Shown here piece after piece: positions 6,137-7,626 of a stretch of 7,626 nucleotides of DNA. The stretch is from Dinoroseobacter sp042096155. GTDB lineage: Bacteria; Pseudomonadota; Alphaproteobacteria; Rhodobacterales; Rhodobacteraceae. Where the stretch lies: positions 1 through 7,626 of the forward strand of contig JBELMC010000118.1 in assembly GCA_042096155.1 (NCBI GenBank), in the 5' to 3' direction. The position numbers were made by a program, and so were the translations under genes. Below the pieces are notes generated by a model, which did not search any database, was not told the DNA's origin, and worked only from the letters and a program-made list of their open reading frames with translations. How positions within the stretch are numbered: position 1 is the stretch's first letter; each line of letters starts with the position of its first letter.

Positions 6137-7234
6137 ATGCCTGCTACCGCTGTCCTAGATGCGCCGTCCACAATGCTGACTGATGTGGCGGCAATCGCGA
6201 AGACCGACCTGTGCCCCCGCGTGCGCGAGATTGATGAAGGTGCTTACCCAGAAGATATCATGCGCTCGGTTGGGGCGGCAGGCGCTTATGGTGCGCATCT
6301 GGGCGGTGGCATGGTGACCTTGAACGATACCATTGAGGCAATCTCGACAGTGGCCGAACAATGTATCTCGACCGCCTTCTGCATGTGGTGCCAGAATGCG
6401 CTTGGCTGGTATATTGCCTCGTCCGACAATGAATCCTTAGTTGATTTGGCAGCTAAGGTCGGGAGTGGAGAGGTTCTTGGGGGCACGGGCCTCTCCAACC
6501 CGATGAAGACCTTTTTTGGCATCGAAAAGATGCGGTTGAAAGGCACCCGCGTAGATGGCGGCTACCTTGTGAAAGGTGCGTTGCCATGGGTTTCGAATGT
6601 CGGGGAAGATGGTTTTTTCGGTCTTGTATTCGAAACCATGGATGACACTCCAAAACGGATCATGGCCGTAGCAGACTGCGCACAAGAGGGTGTAAAAACG
6701 GTTTTGGATCACGAATTTATGGCGATGGGCGGTACAGCCACCCGCGCCGTACAGTTCCGTGATGCCTTTATCCCGGATAAAATGATCCTTGCTGATCCCA
6801 TCGATGGCTATCTGCAGAAAATCCGTCCCGGTTTTGTTTTGATGCAATGCGGTATGGCGATTGGAATGATCCGGTCTTCCATTGCGCTGATGCGACAAGT
6901 TGAAGGTCAGTTGGGTCACGTCAACAAATATCTCGAAGAACAACCCGAAGCGTTCGAGCAAACCCTGGCTGAAACCGAGGCCGAGCTGGCTCAGCTCGCG
7001 CTCACGCCCTATGACACGTCGATCGGTTATTTCCGACGCGTCGTCGCATTGCGACTGAAGGGCGGCGAGATGGCGATGAAGGCAGCCCACGCCGCGATGC
7101 TACATCAAGGGGCTCGCGGATATGTGTCCAATGGTGCGGCGCAACGCCGCCTCAGGGAGGCTTACTTCATCGGTATTGTCACGCCCGCCACCAAACAATT
7201 GCGCAAAATGCTTCACGATTTACCGATGGCCTAG
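6137..7234 (+). CDS. Acyl-CoA dehydrogenase-fold flavoprotein without the usual catalytic Glu
   Basis: A 365-residue flavoenzyme of the acyl-CoA dehydrogenase superfamily, which also contains flavin monooxygenases such as DszC and SfnB. Visible parts are an N-terminal helical domain (1-~110), the middle beta-domain with GGTGLSNPMK (~115-124) and VKGALPWVSNVG (~145-156) that contacts flavin and substrate, and a C-terminal helical domain with HQGARGYV (~323-330) and RRLREAYF (~337-344). In medium-chain enzymes the base is the Glu of YEGT just after this last motif. Here the segment reads IVTPATKQ, so that Glu is missing. A base elsewhere, as in long-chain enzymes, cannot be excluded. An AAGGAG (6125-6130) overlaps the upstream stop and sets the ATG at 6137. 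It is the last gene of the operon. Oxidation of the imported compound is the likely role. The substrate is unknown. Confidence 0.9.
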   Translation: MPATAVLDAPSTMLTDVAAIAKTDLCPRVREIDEGAYPEDIMRSVGAAGAYGAHLGGGMVTLNDTIEAISTVAEQCISTAFCMWCQNALGWYIASSDNESLVDLAAKVGSGEVLGGTGLSNPMKTFFGIEKMRLKGTRVDGGYLVKGALPWVSNVGEDGFFGLVFETMDDTPKRIMAVADCAQEGVKTVLDHEFMAMGGTATRAVQFRDAFIPDKMILADPIDGYLQKIRPGFVLMQCGMAIGMIRSSIALMRQVEGQLGHVNKYLEEQPEAFEQTLAETEAELAQLALTPYDTSIGYFRRVVALRLKGGEMAMKAAHAAMLHQGARGYVSNGAAQRRLREAYFIGIVTPATKQLRKMLHDLPMA

Positions 7235-7626
7235 TTGTTCAGTCGCGGCATCTGGTGGATTGGATATAAGAGATGTCGCTCTGGTTGTATTGTCCAGGTC
7301 TTTTACATGTGCGCATCAGGTATAAGACACACGGCGTGTCGTCGGACAACTTGAAAAAGTGCCGGTGTCGAGGACAACGCGCAGGTGGGTGCAAAGCGGA
7401 CCGTGGCTTTCATAATGATCTCACTTCTCGCTCCGGCTACGATTGGTCCACTGGATCAATTGCGTGACGCCAACACCGTCTTTGATCGTACGGTTCATTC
7501 GTTCGACCGGCCCAATTGTCCAAGTATAATTGGGTTTGGTTAGACGATGTTCGGTGTCGTTGGCTTCACAGATCAGGGCGCGTTCACACGTCATCATGTT
7601 TACGATGAGAGCGATGTTCAGGAAAG
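7231..7626 (-). pseudogene. Decayed IS481-family transposase (C-terminal half)
   Basis: A minus-strand relic of an IS481 (integrase-core) transposase, running off the right edge. Reading leftward it gives CEANDTEHRLTKPNYTWTIG then PVERMNRTIKD, which matches the family's 'CEANDIEHRLTKPNHPWTNGQVERMNRTIKDATVKRFHYDSHDQLRTHL'. The last catalytic Glu (VER) is kept. After KD there is an abnormal 60-base segment with an in-frame stop, then HYESHGPLCTHLR. After further shifts it reads KTWTIQPERHLLYPIHQMPRLNN and the ancestral stop at 7231-7233, matching the usual '..PIHQMPGLNT' end. It is non-functional. The stop overlaps that of the convergent flavoprotein gene within CTAG (7231-7234), and no terminal repeat remains beyond it. 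Confidence 0.85.
7442..7460. promoter_or_regulatory. Operator-like palindrome inside IS481 relic
   Basis: A 19-base palindrome, ATTGGTCCACTGGATCAAT, symmetric about a central C with one mismatched pair. Its 15-base core matches the proposed TetR operator at 2412-2426 in 13 positions. It lies in a segment that has no counterpart in the usual IS481 coding sequence. Whether it is a functional site, a remnant of another promoter, or chance is not known. Confidence 0.4.

Noticed and set aside
6437..7090. 217-codon open frame on the minus strand
   Set aside because: It lies wholly inside the well-supported flavoprotein gene and shows no family motif. It is a shadow of the real coding strand.
7122..7467. 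Small plus-strand open frames across the 3' flank
   Set aside because: They overlap the flavoprotein end and the IS481 relic, which is explained on the minus strand. No motif or ribosome site supports them.
1..7626. tRNA, rRNA, CRISPR array or replication origin
   Set aside because: No cloverleaf-like segment, regularly spaced repeats, iterons or DnaA-box cluster were seen on reading both strands.

Overview
This window looks like alphaproteobacterial chromosomal (or large-plasmid) DNA, tentatively from the Rhodobacterales/roseobacter group. The clues are a moderate-GC protein style, the insertion-sequence families present and the protein sequences. The genus cannot be fixed from the sequence. 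It holds one intact catabolic or scavenging locus sitting between decayed insertion sequences.

Layout. Positions 1-1545 are an insertion-sequence graveyard. In order there are an IS5-type transposase fragment on the minus strand (1-258), an IS3-type OrfA fragment (318-455), a frameshifted IS630-type transposase (479-1072) and a second IS5-type C-terminal fragment (1135-1545). None is intact. A short non-coding stretch with a bidirectional terminator hairpin (1602-1621) follows. Next comes a TetR-family regulator on the minus strand (1752-2387). A 250-base divergent control region carries a strong TetR-type palindrome (2411-2427) and a nested inverted-repeat structure (2558-2613).

From about 2638 to 7234 five genes run on the plus strand with short gaps or overlaps, so they form one operon. 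They encode an ABC transporter ATPase, a Tat-type periplasmic binding protein of the NitT/TauT/CmpA class, a membrane permease, an OsmC-family protein, and an acyl-CoA-dehydrogenase-fold flavoprotein. A decayed IS481-family transposase on the minus strand (7231-7626, running off the window) abuts the last gene so closely that the two stop codons overlap.

How it may work (inference). TetR probably represses its own gene and the operon until a ligand appears. The ABC transporter would import a small organic or anionic compound. The flavoprotein lacks a glutamate at the position where acyl-CoA dehydrogenases usually have the catalytic base, so it may be an oxygen-using relative (SfnB/DszC-like) or act on a non-CoA substrate. 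The OsmC protein keeps the first reactive cysteine but not the second. Together this suggests uptake and oxidative processing of an organosulfur or similar compound, with an OsmC partner handling a thiol or peroxide intermediate. The substrate is unknown. A near-copy of the TetR palindrome lies in an apparent insertion inside the downstream IS481 remnant.
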